Source: Spirochaetaceae bacterium
GTDB taxonomy: Bacteria; Spirochaetota; Spirochaetia; PWKH01
Assembly: GCA_003557605.1 (NCBI GenBank)
Contig: PWNW01000117.1
Location: 1 to 16,473, forward strand
Direction of reading: 5' to 3'
DNA: 16,473 nt
Shown piece by piece: positions 1-8,281 of the stretch; within the stretch, counting starts at the first letter, position 1, and each line of letters begins with the position of its first letter. The notes under the pieces are model-generated. The model was not told the DNA's origin. It worked only from the letters and a program-made list of their open reading frames with translations, and did no database searches. The translations under genes were made by a program, and so were the position numbers.

Positions 1-61
1 AAATGAATAGTAGAGTATGATATTGCATTGCTTATTGCATTTCTAATGCACTAAGGTATTT

Positions 62-1297
62 TCAGGATTGTTTGTGAAGGTACACACTGCTGCGAAACCC
101 CTTGCTCTTTTTTGTACGAAGTCTGCTGAACTGTGCAATACGCTTTGGAAGAGATGCAATGACACTGCTTTTTGCGGTTATACCGAACAGGAGTTCCGGA
201 GGGAGTTCTAAAGATTCAAGAATTATTCTGTCTTTTATTCTGAGTGCAGTACTATTATCACCAAGGTCAACCCAGATGCCGCCGAAGGATAAAACACACT
301 CTCTTTCCAGCACATGAGGGAAGTCTGGTGAGTGGATGAAACGTACACCCATATTCGGATATTTCCTAAGCAGATTGAACCGGGAAATTTTCAATGCAAG
401 AAGATCTCTTCCTGCCAGGGTAATGCTGTGCAGTTCACTTGTCTCTTTCAGTACAGGCAGGATTTGAAGAGCCAGATGACCTTGACCGGGATTCCAGAAC
501 AGCTGGTCGTTTGCTGCTTCCAGACCCGCTGCAGCAGATCCAAGCAGGGCCGCCTGATATGGGACAGTATTAAATCCTGGAATATCAAATACGGTTTCAG
601 CAGAGTATGTTCCCTTTGCTGAGGTTCGAAACTGCTCCTCTGACCGCTTGTAGGGACCGGGAAAGCTTTCATCAGAAATCAGTACTGCAGAGGGCTTTTT
701 AATCATGCAGGTCAGGTGGCGCGGATGCATGCCCATGGTCTGCATACCTATTCCCAGTTCATCAAGGACAGATAAAAACATCTGTTTCAAGGGTGAAACA
801 AGCACACAGGCAAATGTACCGTTGGAGTTCAGCAATGACAAGCTGTTGCTGATAATCCGCTTCAGCACTGACCTTCCTGCTTTTGCCGGCAGGTTGGAGA
901 CTATCAGATCATAGCTCTTTGGGAAGAAATCTGACTCAGCTGAAGTATCAAGTCCCGAGGATACATGGACGTTGACTTGGTTGTGAACAGCATTTCCGGC
1001 AGTGAACTCAGAGGCAAGAGCATCTCGGTCCAGGGCATATACCTCTGCATGGGGTAGTGCTTTTGCAAGTGAGACTGCCAGAACCCCCGTACCGCAGCCG
1101 ATATCAAGGATGGAACCTACAGAACTAAGTTCAGTGTTTTCAAGCATGGAAAGAAGATGCTGAGTTCCAATATCAATCTTAAAACTGCTGAATAATTCCT
1201 GGGTGAGATAAAAAGAGAGAGTCTCCTGCTTGAATCGGCATGAAACTTCTTTGTTGATTATGCTGCTGTATCTGCTGAAAAAAGATTCACTGGACAC
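62..1297 (-). CDS. Two-lobed class I SAM methyltransferase, RsmC/YbxB-like (MTS family)
   Basis: Predicted 411-aa cytoplasmic methyltransferase, probably acting on RNA or another translation component; the substrate is inferred from family and neighbours. The N-terminal half carries the SAM-binding loop DIGCGTG (residues 65-71), the acidic strand end YALDRD (87-92) and motif IV as SNLPAKAG (134-141), where RsmC/YbxB relatives have NPPF or NPPIRAG. The C-terminal half looks like a second, degenerate copy of the same fold: FWNPGQG (267-273) and TLAGRD (293-298) sit where DIGCGTG and YALDRD sit in the first half. It ends in a basic tail. The start is GTG, placed directly after the TAA stop of efp in the same frame, so no earlier start is possible; no clear Shine-Dalgarno is visible and translation is probably coupled to efp. 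It is the last gene of the epmA-efp operon. The methyltransferase class is secure, the substrate is not. Confidence 0.85.
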   Translation of the reverse strand: MSSESFFSRYSSIINKEVSCRFKQETLSFYLTQELFSSFKIDIGTQHLLSMLENTELSSVGSILDIGCGTGVLAVSLAKALPHAEVYALDRDALASEFTAGNAVHNQVNVHVSSGLDTSAESDFFPKSYDLIVSNLPAKAGRSVLKRIISNSLSLLNSNGTFACVLVSPLKQMFLSVLDELGIGMQTMGMHPRHLTCMIKKPSAVLISDESFPGPYKRSEEQFRTSAKGTYSAETVFDIPGFNTVPYQAALLGSAAAGLEAANDQLFWNPGQGHLALQILPVLKETSELHSITLAGRDLLALKISRFNLLRKYPNMGVRFIHSPDFPHVLERECVLSFGGIWVDLGDNSTALRIKDRIILESLELPPELLFGITAKSSVIASLPKRIAQFSRLRTKKSKGFRSSVYLHKQS

Positions 1298-1861
1298 TTA
1301 TGTATTAACTCGTTCAATGTATTCTTTCGTTTCGGTGTTTATCAGTACCTTTTCACCTTGTTTGATGAAAATCGGTACTTTTATCCGTAGTCCTGTCTCA
1401 AGGGTGACAACCTTGGTTGCACCGGTCACCGTATCACCCTTTACTGCATCTTCTGCTTCGGTAACTACGTAGACAACCTTGTAGGGAATGGAAATATCAA
1501 GAGGGGTATGCTCCCAGAACATGATCCGATAGGTTTCTCCCTCTTTCATCAGGTACTGCATGTCTTCAAATCCCTGCTGGGGGATAACAAACTGCTCATA
1601 GGTGTCAGTATACATAAAATGGTATGCTTCACCGTCAAAATAGAGATACTGACAGTCCCTGTCTTCTACGGTTATTTCCTCAACAGAATCCTGGGTCTTA
1701 TATGTTTCTCGAAGAACCTGTCCAGTCTGGGGGCTTTTCAGTTTCAGCCTGGCAAAGGCAGAGCCTTTTCCGGGATTCACAAACTCTCTTTCAACAACAA
1801 TATACGGCTGCCCTTTAATCAGGAGGGCCATCCCTTTCTCAATTGAACCAGCTTTAATCAT
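1298..1861 (-). CDS. efp: Elongation factor P
   Basis: EF-P, 187 aa, binds the ribosome next to the P site and rescues stalling at polyproline stretches. The modification loop reads FVNPGKGSAF, with lysine 32 in PGKG, the residue that EpmA beta-lysylates in the E. coli system. The EpmA homologue lies immediately upstream, so this EF-P is probably of the lysylated class. The C-terminal OB domains are complete and the protein ends in EYIERVNT, like E. coli EYVSRVK. I chose the ATG at 1861: it has GAGGT about five bases upstream and yields the family-typical N-terminus. A GTG four codons earlier (1873) is in frame but lies in that Shine-Dalgarno region. The gap to epmA is 25 nt. A -10-like TATACT (plus-strand 1891-1896) at the end of epmA could give efp its own promoter, but I see no good -35. 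The stop abuts the methyltransferase start. Confidence 0.97.
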   Translation of the reverse strand: MIKAGSIEKGMALLIKGQPYIVVEREFVNPGKGSAFARLKLKSPQTGQVLRETYKTQDSVEEITVEDRDCQYLYFDGEAYHFMYTDTYEQFVIPQQGFEDMQYLMKEGETYRIMFWEHTPLDISIPYKVVYVVTEAEDAVKGDTVTGATKVVTLETGLRIKVPIFIKQGEKVLINTETKEYIERVNT

Positions 1862-1886
1862 CTGCAACCTCACTTAGAAAAATCTG

Positions 1887-2900
1887 TCAGAGTATATCAG
1901 AGAGGGGAAATAAAATCACCCCCTGGATTTTTTTTTGTCCCGCCAATGTCATGATCAGCCGGTCAACACCTAAAGCAGTGCCGGAACATGGCGGAAAATC
2001 TTGGTGAAACAGGCCGGGGAACGAACCATCCACATGGGGCATATTCCGCCCTTTCGTCTCACAGATGTGCTTAACCCTTTCATATCCCCTTCGGTAGAAG
2101 GATTCAACACGGCTGCGCTCAGTCTCCTCGGAGTAGCAGTTTGCCAGCTCCCAGCCTCCTAGATACAGCTCCCAGCGCTCCTTCCATGGTGTTCCTGGAA
2201 TATCCTTTGCCAGGCAGTCGATCTGCTTCGGATATTCGGTGAGAAAGCAGGGCCGGTCCTTCGGGAGCTCAGGTTCCACAAAGGTAAGAAATATTCTGTG
2301 AAATATCTCTTCCCAAGTATCGGTGTGCACATCAGGAGGAACGGACAAACCCAGGGTGAGGGCCGTTTGGATCAGTTCCCTTGGTTCCTGGGTTTTCTCC
2401 AGATCAAATCCCGCATATCGCCAGCATGCCTGAGCAACGGTCATAACCTCAGGTTTTTCTCTGCATATTCCCCGAGTATCAAAAGGGGACAGAGCATGCA
2501 GGAGTTCATTCATCACATTCAGTGATTCCATGCAGTCTGATTCAACAGTATACCACTCCAGCATGGTGAATTCTGGATTGTGAAGGCTGCCGAGCTGCTC
2601 TTCATTTCGGAAACATCGAGATATCTGGTAGATATTCCCGGACCCCCAGCTGATGAGTTTTTTCATAAATACTTCCGGTGAAGGAACCAAGTACAAATCC
2701 CTGTCGCCAAGGAACTCATTGTGGAAGGGGGCAGTAAAAAAAGATATTGAGGATTCAGGGATAACATCAGGAGAAAGAAGGGGCGTATCCACCTCAAGAT
2801 ACCCCTTCTCATCAAAAAACATTCTCAGGTTCCGCAGAATTATCGAGCGGAACCGAGCTGCTTCGATCTGTTCATGATTCAGCATACCGGATAGTACCAT
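1887..2900 (-). CDS. epmA: EF-P--(R)-beta-lysine ligase (EpmA/GenX/PoxA family)
   Basis: A 337-aa paralogue of the class II lysyl-tRNA synthetase catalytic domain, without the N-terminal anticodon-binding OB domain. In E. coli this enzyme (325 aa) attaches (R)-beta-lysine to the conserved lysine of EF-P. Visible features are SPEVFMKKLI (residues 74-83), class II motif 2 with FRNEEQLGSLHNPEFTMLEW (97-116), the GGWELANCYSEETE block (248-261) and motif 3 GTALGVDRLIM (307-317). It is the first gene of an operon with its substrate efp, which strongly supports the assignment. EpmB, the lysine 2,3-aminomutase that supplies beta-lysine, is not in the window. The start is uncertain: ATG at 2900 or ATG at 2885, neither with a good Shine-Dalgarno; both retain the catalytic domain. 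The gene is divergent from the PfkB kinase, with 48 nt between them. Confidence 0.95.
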   Translation of the reverse strand: MVLSGMLNHEQIEAARFRSIILRNLRMFFDEKGYLEVDTPLLSPDVIPESSISFFTAPFHNEFLGDRDLYLVPSPEVFMKKLISWGSGNIYQISRCFRNEEQLGSLHNPEFTMLEWYTVESDCMESLNVMNELLHALSPFDTRGICREKPEVMTVAQACWRYAGFDLEKTQEPRELIQTALTLGLSVPPDVHTDTWEEIFHRIFLTFVEPELPKDRPCFLTEYPKQIDCLAKDIPGTPWKERWELYLGGWELANCYSEETERSRVESFYRRGYERVKHICETKGRNMPHVDGSFPGLFHQDFPPCSGTALGVDRLIMTLAGQKKIQGVILFPLSDIL

Positions 2901-2913
2901 ACCGGCTGCGATG

Positions 2914-2942
2914 TTGTCTTCCCTTCGTCAATACGGTATAAG
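2914..2942 (+). promoter_or_regulatory. Predicted sigma-70-type promoter of the PfkB kinase gene
   Basis: TTGTCT at 2914-2919 and TATAAG at 2937-2942 are separated by 17 nt. Six bases after the -10 box lies the A of the kinase start codon (2949), so transcription from this promoter would start at or next to the ATG. An AGGG partly inside the -10 box is the only Shine-Dalgarno-like sequence. Confidence 0.55.
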
Positions 2943-2948
2943 GGTCAC

Positions 2949-3944
2949 ATGACTGCTTTGAACAAGAGACTATGCTTTATCGGGAATCCTATGGCTGATA
3001 TATTCCTGGAACTCCCAGTCCAGGCAGAACCGCTGATTTGTGAAGTGACCAATGGAAAAGCACATGTTGATTCGCATATTTTTTTGGAACTTCTTGCTGA
3101 AATCCGCAGAAACTTTCCGGATTTCGCAGAGCGGTCAGTGATACATCCTGGAGGAGGGGCTCTTACTGCTGCAGCGCTTATTTCCCAGGGAATACCTGCT
3201 CCTGTCTGGTATTTCGGCTCTGTCGGAAATGATGCTTGGGGCAGCATGATAGAAGAATATCTGATAGGGCTGCACATTCAATGTGATCTTCAAATATGCA
3301 GTGAAACGACAGGTGCCATGATGTACTGCAGATACCGGGAAAGGGGAGAGGAACAGGGCTGGCGAATCATAGGATCCCCAGGAGCCGCTGGAATGTATCG
3401 GTGCAGTAATAATGAACTGTTTCAACATTCAGATGTCTATCTGGAAGGATTTCTGTCCGATGAAACGGGGGTTTTTACGTTTCCTCGGGGGATTGTCTCG
3501 GAATCAAAATTTTCGGGACAAAGAATTTTTATTGATCTTGGCAGTCCTTCAGCTGCATATCGAGCTGCTTCGCTGGTCCTGTCTGCCGGAAGCAGCTCTG
3601 CTGAATTTCTCATTCTGGGGACAGAGCAGGAAGCAGAGCAGTTTGCTTTGCATCTCGGAAGAGATCTGTGGAGAAATACCGCAGCAGTAGTGAAGCGCGG
3701 AGCCAGGGGGGCTGTGTATCGCAAAGATGATGTGAGCATAGAGATTCCTGCTTTTTGTACTCATCCTGTGCTGACTGAAGTTGATACCGTTGGAGCAGGA
3801 GATGCATTTGCAGCAGGATTCATTGCAGAGCTCTACTGTAATGATCAGGATATCCGTCAGGCACTGAAACGTGGATCCATGAAGGCTTCAGAACATATTT
3901 CCCGTATACAGAAAAGATGGTCACAAATGTTCATGAACGCCTGA
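2949..3944 (+). CDS. PfkB/ribokinase-family carbohydrate (or nucleoside) kinase
   Basis: A 331-aa cytoplasmic kinase of the ribokinase fold, which phosphorylates a sugar or nucleoside hydroxyl with ATP. The C-terminal signature VGAGDAFAAGF (residues 281-291) is intact, with Asp285 as the expected catalytic base, preceded by the nucleotide-site segment VKRGARGAVY (248-257). The N-terminal substrate motif is PGGGALTAAAL (67-77), followed by FGSVGNDAWG (89-98). The common GGNxxNxA motif is altered here and the Asn is missing; adenosine-kinase-like members have PGGSxxN in this place, so a nucleoside or unusual sugar substrate is possible. The true substrate cannot be read from the sequence. The start is the ATG at 2949; a later ATG at codon 15 would remove the first beta strand. 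The gene is divergent from epmA, and the M16C peptidase gene follows after about 70 nt. Confidence 0.85.
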   Translation: MTALNKRLCFIGNPMADIFLELPVQAEPLICEVTNGKAHVDSHIFLELLAEIRRNFPDFAERSVIHPGGGALTAAALISQGIPAPVWYFGSVGNDAWGSMIEEYLIGLHIQCDLQICSETTGAMMYCRYRERGEEQGWRIIGSPGAAGMYRCSNNELFQHSDVYLEGFLSDETGVFTFPRGIVSESKFSGQRIFIDLGSPSAAYRAASLVLSAGSSSAEFLILGTEQEAEQFALHLGRDLWRNTAAVVKRGARGAVYRKDDVSIEIPAFCTHPVLTEVDTVGAGDAFAAGFIAELYCNDQDIRQALKRGSMKASEHISRIQKRWSQMFMNA

Positions 3945-3957
3945 TTCATACCACGTA

Positions 3958-3986
3958 TTGTCATGATTCTGTAAAAGAGCTACCAT
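3958..3986 (+). promoter_or_regulatory. Possible promoter of the M16C peptidase gene
   Basis: TTGTCA at 3958-3963 and TACCAT at 3981-3986 are 17 nt apart, upstream of the Shine-Dalgarno AAGGAG at 4007-4012. The -10 matches consensus at 4 of 6 positions. Read-through from the kinase gene is equally possible. Confidence 0.35.
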
Positions 3987-4017
3987 GGCAATCCATTAAA
4001 AAATGAAAGGAGCCGCT

Positions 4018-6960
4018 ATGCTTTCTGCGGGAGATACGCTTTCAGGATTTGAGATACTACGGGTACAGGAACTTCCGGAATTTGATGCATCAGGAGTTTT
4101 GTGCGTCCACAAAGCTACCGGGCTGGAAGTGTTTCATGTCCATAATAAAGATCCGGAGAACTTTTTTTCATTCAATTTCAGGACGGTACCTAAAAACTCG
4201 AAGGGAACTGCACATATCGTTGAACATGCGGTGCTTTCAGGGTCACAGCATTTTCCGGTAAAGGACCCGTTTCAGGAGATAATGAAAGGGAGTGCCCAGA
4301 CATTTCTCAATGCGATGACATTTCCTGACAAGACCATATATCCCGGAGCTTCACCTATTGAAAAAGACTATTTCAACCTGCTGAGCATGTACGCAGATGC
4401 AGTGTTTTTTCCCCTGCTGAGAAGAGAGACGTTTCTTCAGGAAGGAATCAGAGTTTCACCCCGTGATGACGGGAGCTTGGAGTACCAGGGAATTGTCTTC
4501 AATGAGATGAAAGGAGCATATTCCAATCATGACTCCATTGCTGCTGAAGTTTCCATCCGCCAGCTGTTCCCGGATACCCCTATGCACTATGATTCCGGCG
4601 GTGATCCCCGGTCAATAAAGGACCTGACCTATGAGGAATTTTCCGGGTTCCATGCTGAACATTACCATCCGTCAAACTGCAAGGTGTTTTTTTACGGATC
4701 CATCCCGACAGAAGATCAGCTTGCATTTCTTCAGAAACATGTGCTCTCTGAATTTACTCCAATTAAGACAGACCCAATGTTTCCTGCTCCGAAAACCTGG
4801 AAGCAACCGAAAACTGTGTATGCTTCAAGTTCCCTGGATGCTGAATCGGGGGGAACTCCAAAAAGTTCAATCACCCTGAACTGGCTTACCGGTTCAGTTA
4901 CTGATCCGGTCAAAGTGCTTACTTATGAGATTATTACTGAACTGCTCTTGGGAAATCCGGGTGCTCCGATGTACCAGGCAATCATTGATTCAGAAATTGG
5001 CGAAGATATCGCCCCGTTGAGCGGCATGGAAGGGGAACTGCGTGAACTGGTGTTTACCGTCGGTGTAAGGGGGACAGAGCCGGAACGGGTCAAAGATTTC
5101 GAAAAACTAGTTGAAGATACCCTTAGGGAACTTGTCGATCAGGGCATTCCCGAAGAGAAGCTTCTCTCTGCGGCAAAAAGGATAGAATTTCAAAAAAAGG
5201 AAATTAAGGGAGGAGTGCCCCAGGGACTGCGTTGCCTGATCAGAGCTCTCCACGGCTGGATGTACGGGTCAGACCCAATAGCATCACTGCAGTTTTTCCC
5301 AGTGATGGATGCTCTTAAAGACATCTGGAAGCAGGACCCGAAATATTTTGAAAAGATCATACGGAAGGATCTTCTTGAAAACCCCCACCGTCTTACAGCG
5401 GTAGTGACTCCCAAGGAAGATCATGAACATATGTTTTTTAAACCGATACGGAAATCCCTTGCTGATATCCAGGAAAGGATGTCAAAAAAGGAACTTGCAT
5501 CCCTGATGGAACAGCAGCAGTCTCTGCAGGAGTTCCATGACAGGCCTGATGACCCTGAGGATCTGAAGAAAATTCCTGCGCTGAAGACGCAAGACCTTCC
5601 TCAGCAAATTCGTGTCATAGATACGCAAGCGGGGTTCGCCGGGTCTGTACCCCTTGTTGTTCACCGGTTTCACACAAATGATATTTGCTATGCCGATGTT
5701 CTTTTGGACACCAGCGGGCTTGATGACGAGGAGCTGCTGCTTCTTCCCATGTTCAGCAGACTGCTCTATACCACAGGAATGCCCGGAAGGACCTACGGAG
5801 AGGTGTCCTCCCTTCTTTCAGAACTGACCGGCGGATTTCATACCTTCCTGGATGCGGCAACGCCCCTCAAGCCTGAGGGCCGCATCATAGAAGTTTTAGG
5901 GATTCGTGCAAAATTCCTTTCAGCTGATGCTGAAAAGGCATTTTCGTTTATACAGGACATGCTTCTGACCAGCAGTCTTGCAGATGTGAGAAGAATCAAG
6001 GATGTTCTTGTAGAGTGGAAAAATGATTTTTCCATTTCCTTTCTTTCTTCCGGCAATGCGTATGCATCGCTTCGGAGCGACAGCTGCCTGAGCCCCGTGC
6101 AGTTCAGGGAGGATATGTGGAAGGGAATCAGGCAGTTTCAGTTTCTTGAAGGCATTGATCCCAGCAGCTCTGAGCAGCTTGGGGAATTGGGAAAACGCTT
6201 TCTCTCTATTCGCAAGAAACTGTTTACCAGGAAACGGAGTTTGTTTCATATTACCTGCAGTCAAGATCAAGAAAAATCACTTTCCAGACTGCTTGAATCA
6301 TTTGCTGACGCATTGCCCCTTGGGGATGATGCACAGATACATCGGATTATTGTCCCACCTTTCAGGAAATATGAGGCGATGATGACCCCCTCCCAAGTGG
6401 CATACTGTGCCTGCTCCCTTCCCTCCAGTGTTCCAGGCTCGCTGGAACAGCTGCACCAGGGAATTCTCATGCACATACTTTCCTCAGGATATCTCTATGA
6501 ATATATTCGGGTACGGGGAGGGGCCTACGGGGTCGGAGCTTCGGTTAATCTGCTTGAGCAGCTGGTTACTTTTATGTCCTATCGTGATCCTCATATCAGC
6601 AGGACGCTGAAGCAGTTTGAACTCTCACTGAAAAGCATCGCTTCCCATGGAGTTGATGCGGATACCCTTGAGCGTGCGGTAATAACCGTTGTCTCAAAGG
6701 AAATACGGCCTATGTCTCCTTCAGAGAAGGGTTTTCTCGGGCTGCGGCGCTGGCTGTACGGAATTGATGACGAGACCAGGGCAAGACGCAGAGCTCAGAC
6801 ACTTGAAACTGCACCGCAGGATATGCAGAGAGAAGCTCAGCGGCTTGCACAGATGTTTTCTCAGTCGGCTGCAGCAGTAATTGCCGGAAGGGAACTCTTT
6901 CAGGCCGAAGCTGCTGATATCCCTGATTTTATGGAAAATCCGACAGTGCTTCGCATCTAG
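4018..6960 (+). CDS. M16C-family zinc metallopeptidase (PreP/Cym1-like)
   Basis: A 980-aa inverzincin that degrades peptides inside a closed two-half chamber. Residue numbers start at the ATG at 4018. The inverted zinc motif HxxEH is HIVEH (66-70), and the distal zinc-ligand glutamate lies in FNEMKGAYS (Glu163). The C-terminal half carries RVRGGAYG (831-838), the conserved Arg/Tyr element that completes the active site. The length matches PreP/Cym1 (about 1000 aa), with both M16 halves and the linking M16C-associated region present. No signal peptide or membrane segment is visible, so a cytoplasmic role in clearing peptides such as cleaved signal peptides is likely (inference). I chose ATG 4018 because AAGGAG lies five bases upstream; an in-frame ATG at 4003 precedes that site. 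The stop shares the tetranucleotide CTAG with the stop of the convergent hydrogenase-like gene. Confidence 0.93.
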   Translation: MLSAGDTLSGFEILRVQELPEFDASGVLCVHKATGLEVFHVHNKDPENFFSFNFRTVPKNSKGTAHIVEHAVLSGSQHFPVKDPFQEIMKGSAQTFLNAMTFPDKTIYPGASPIEKDYFNLLSMYADAVFFPLLRRETFLQEGIRVSPRDDGSLEYQGIVFNEMKGAYSNHDSIAAEVSIRQLFPDTPMHYDSGGDPRSIKDLTYEEFSGFHAEHYHPSNCKVFFYGSIPTEDQLAFLQKHVLSEFTPIKTDPMFPAPKTWKQPKTVYASSSLDAESGGTPKSSITLNWLTGSVTDPVKVLTYEIITELLLGNPGAPMYQAIIDSEIGEDIAPLSGMEGELRELVFTVGVRGTEPERVKDFEKLVEDTLRELVDQGIPEEKLLSAAKRIEFQKKEIKGGVPQGLRCLIRALHGWMYGSDPIASLQFFPVMDALKDIWKQDPKYFEKIIRKDLLENPHRLTAVVTPKEDHEHMFFKPIRKSLADIQERMSKKELASLMEQQQSLQEFHDRPDDPEDLKKIPALKTQDLPQQIRVIDTQAGFAGSVPLVVHRFHTNDICYADVLLDTSGLDDEELLLLPMFSRLLYTTGMPGRTYGEVSSLLSELTGGFHTFLDAATPLKPEGRIIEVLGIRAKFLSADAEKAFSFIQDMLLTSSLADVRRIKDVLVEWKNDFSISFLSSGNAYASLRSDSCLSPVQFREDMWKGIRQFQFLEGIDPSSSEQLGELGKRFLSIRKKLFTRKRSLFHITCSQDQEKSLSRLLESFADALPLGDDAQIHRIIVPPFRKYEAMMTPSQVAYCACSLPSSVPGSLEQLHQGILMHILSSGYLYEYIRVRGGAYGVGASVNLLEQLVTFMSYRDPHISRTLKQFELSLKSIASHGVDADTLERAVITVVSKEIRPMSPSEKGFLGLRRWLYGIDDETRARRRAQTLETAPQDMQREAQRLAQMFSQSAAAVIAGRELFQAEAADIPDFMENPTVLRI

Positions 6961-8279
6961 CTGTTTCGGGAGAACTTATTTCCCCAGATTTCCTGTATGA
7001 GGGGATGGCTTTTTTTCAGATGAAGAACACCGCAGTAGGACCATGAAGCTTTCTGCAGGACAATATCTCTGGCGAGTGCCTCACAGCTTGGAGACCCGCA
7101 TAGCCCGCAGTCAAGCCCCGGCAGTAATGTGCTTATTTTTTCGATCTCGTCCATTTTCTTCAATGCTTCAGAAATATCGTCATCAAGTACATCGGTATTG
7201 TGTGCCTCATAGCCGTCAATTTTCAGTTTTCTATCTATCTTTCTGGATTCATGACTGATACGTCGCTGGGTTTCATCATCAAGGGGCCCTTTTCTCTTGG
7301 CCCTCTTCATGACCTTTTCAGAGGTCAGGAATTTGTTTTCCGGAGTCAGGACTCCTCCAGCACAGCCTTGTGAGCATGCTCTGAGTTCCAGAAAATCTAA
7401 GTCTTCAATGGAATTTGTCTCATAGGATTCAAGAAATTCAATAACATTATGTATTTCGTCAACAGCAAGGGACCTTCCGGGCACCATGGCGCTCTCTCCC
7501 TTTGCCAGGCTCCAAATCGCTGCATTTCCGCTAACGGTTGATTTCAGCGGTTTGGACTGCTGTAGACGCTTCTTATGCTTTGAAACATTACCGCAGACAA
7601 GATTGTACAGATAGTCAAGATTAATGACTCCGTCAAACAGGTGATTCTTTCCCTTTTCTGATGTTTTAATGTCTGCAATTTTTGCTGCGCAGGGTGTGAC
7701 ATAAAACACCCCCACATCTTTGGCAGAAATGCCTTTGTCCTGGTAAAGCTGCCGCACATACAGTGAAGTGATCTCCATGGGAGTACGCAGCAGGTTAATA
7801 TGATCGACAAGGGAGTGATACTTAATTTGGATCAGCCTGACAACTGCGGGGCAGTATGATGAAATAACCGGCTTCCGGGCAGCATAGACACTGAACCTGC
7901 TGGATATGGACTTAAGGATATCGACACCAAATTCTGATTCATAATAATCAGTGAACCCGATATCATAGAGAGACTGTGCTATCCATGATTCCGGAACATC
8001 ATCTGAGAACTGGCTGAAAAACAGAGCGGGAAAGACAGCAATACGGTGCTGAAAGCTGAATATCCTGGAAAAGTCATCCTGTTCAATCGATATCGCTTCA
8101 TAGGGACATGCATCAAGACATTGGCCGCAGTCGATACATCGTTCAGCGTTAACCTGCGCAGTTCCTCTGATGATCCTGATTGCTTCTGTGGGACAGTTTT
8201 TCATGCACCTGGTGCATCCCCGGCAATGCTTCTCCGATACAGCAAGAGCATGGTGAAACGGCCGTCTGATATCACCCAA
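6957..8279 (-). CDS. [FeFe]-hydrogenase-like iron-sulfur sensor protein (group C-like)
   Basis: 440 aa. Residues 19-58 hold two ferredoxin-type [4Fe-4S] motifs (Cys 19/22/25/29 and 48/51/54/58). Next comes a hydrogenase large-subunit-like domain with all four H-cluster cysteine positions kept: SSYCPA (Cys143), TPCAAK (Cys197) and RACSQGCAGG (Cys302, Cys306). At the C-terminus, CGLCGSPSC with a later Cys (391/394/399/416) forms an extra PF04060-type Fe-S motif. The proton-relay Cys of the catalytic TSCCP motif is Tyr142, the Met of MPC is Thr195 and the Met of MAC is Arg300. This argues for sensing or electron transfer rather than fast hydrogen turnover. The start is TTG at 8279, supported by AGGAGG seven bases upstream, inside the end of the HATPase gene; the intergenic gap is 2 nt. 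It is the last gene of a three-gene signalling operon. It may bind only [4Fe-4S] clusters, since the hydG/hydE/hydF maturation genes are not in view. Confidence 0.85.
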   Translation of the reverse strand: MGDIRRPFHHALAVSEKHCRGCTRCMKNCPTEAIRIIRGTAQVNAERCIDCGQCLDACPYEAISIEQDDFSRIFSFQHRIAVFPALFFSQFSDDVPESWIAQSLYDIGFTDYYESEFGVDILKSISSRFSVYAARKPVISSYCPAVVRLIQIKYHSLVDHINLLRTPMEITSLYVRQLYQDKGISAKDVGVFYVTPCAAKIADIKTSEKGKNHLFDGVINLDYLYNLVCGNVSKHKKRLQQSKPLKSTVSGNAAIWSLAKGESAMVPGRSLAVDEIHNVIEFLESYETNSIEDLDFLELRACSQGCAGGVLTPENKFLTSEKVMKRAKRKGPLDDETQRRISHESRKIDRKLKIDGYEAHNTDVLDDDISEALKKMDEIEKISTLLPGLDCGLCGSPSCEALARDIVLQKASWSYCGVLHLKKSHPLIQEIWGNKFSRNS

Positions 8280-8281
8280 AG

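Noticed and set aside
36..50. Small inverted repeat TGCATT-TCT-AATGCA near the left edge as a terminator for the methyltransferase operon
   Set aside because: The stem is only 6 bp and AT-rich, and no T-run follows on the minus strand.
1928..1936. Run of nine A on the coding strand near the end of epmA as a slippage site
   Set aside because: It encodes an ordinary Gln-Lys-Lys stretch, the in-frame product has the full family C-terminus, and no alternative product is indicated.
5920..6270. 116-codon minus-strand ORF inside the M16C peptidase gene
   Set aside because: It is antisense to a continuous conserved protein and shows no motif.
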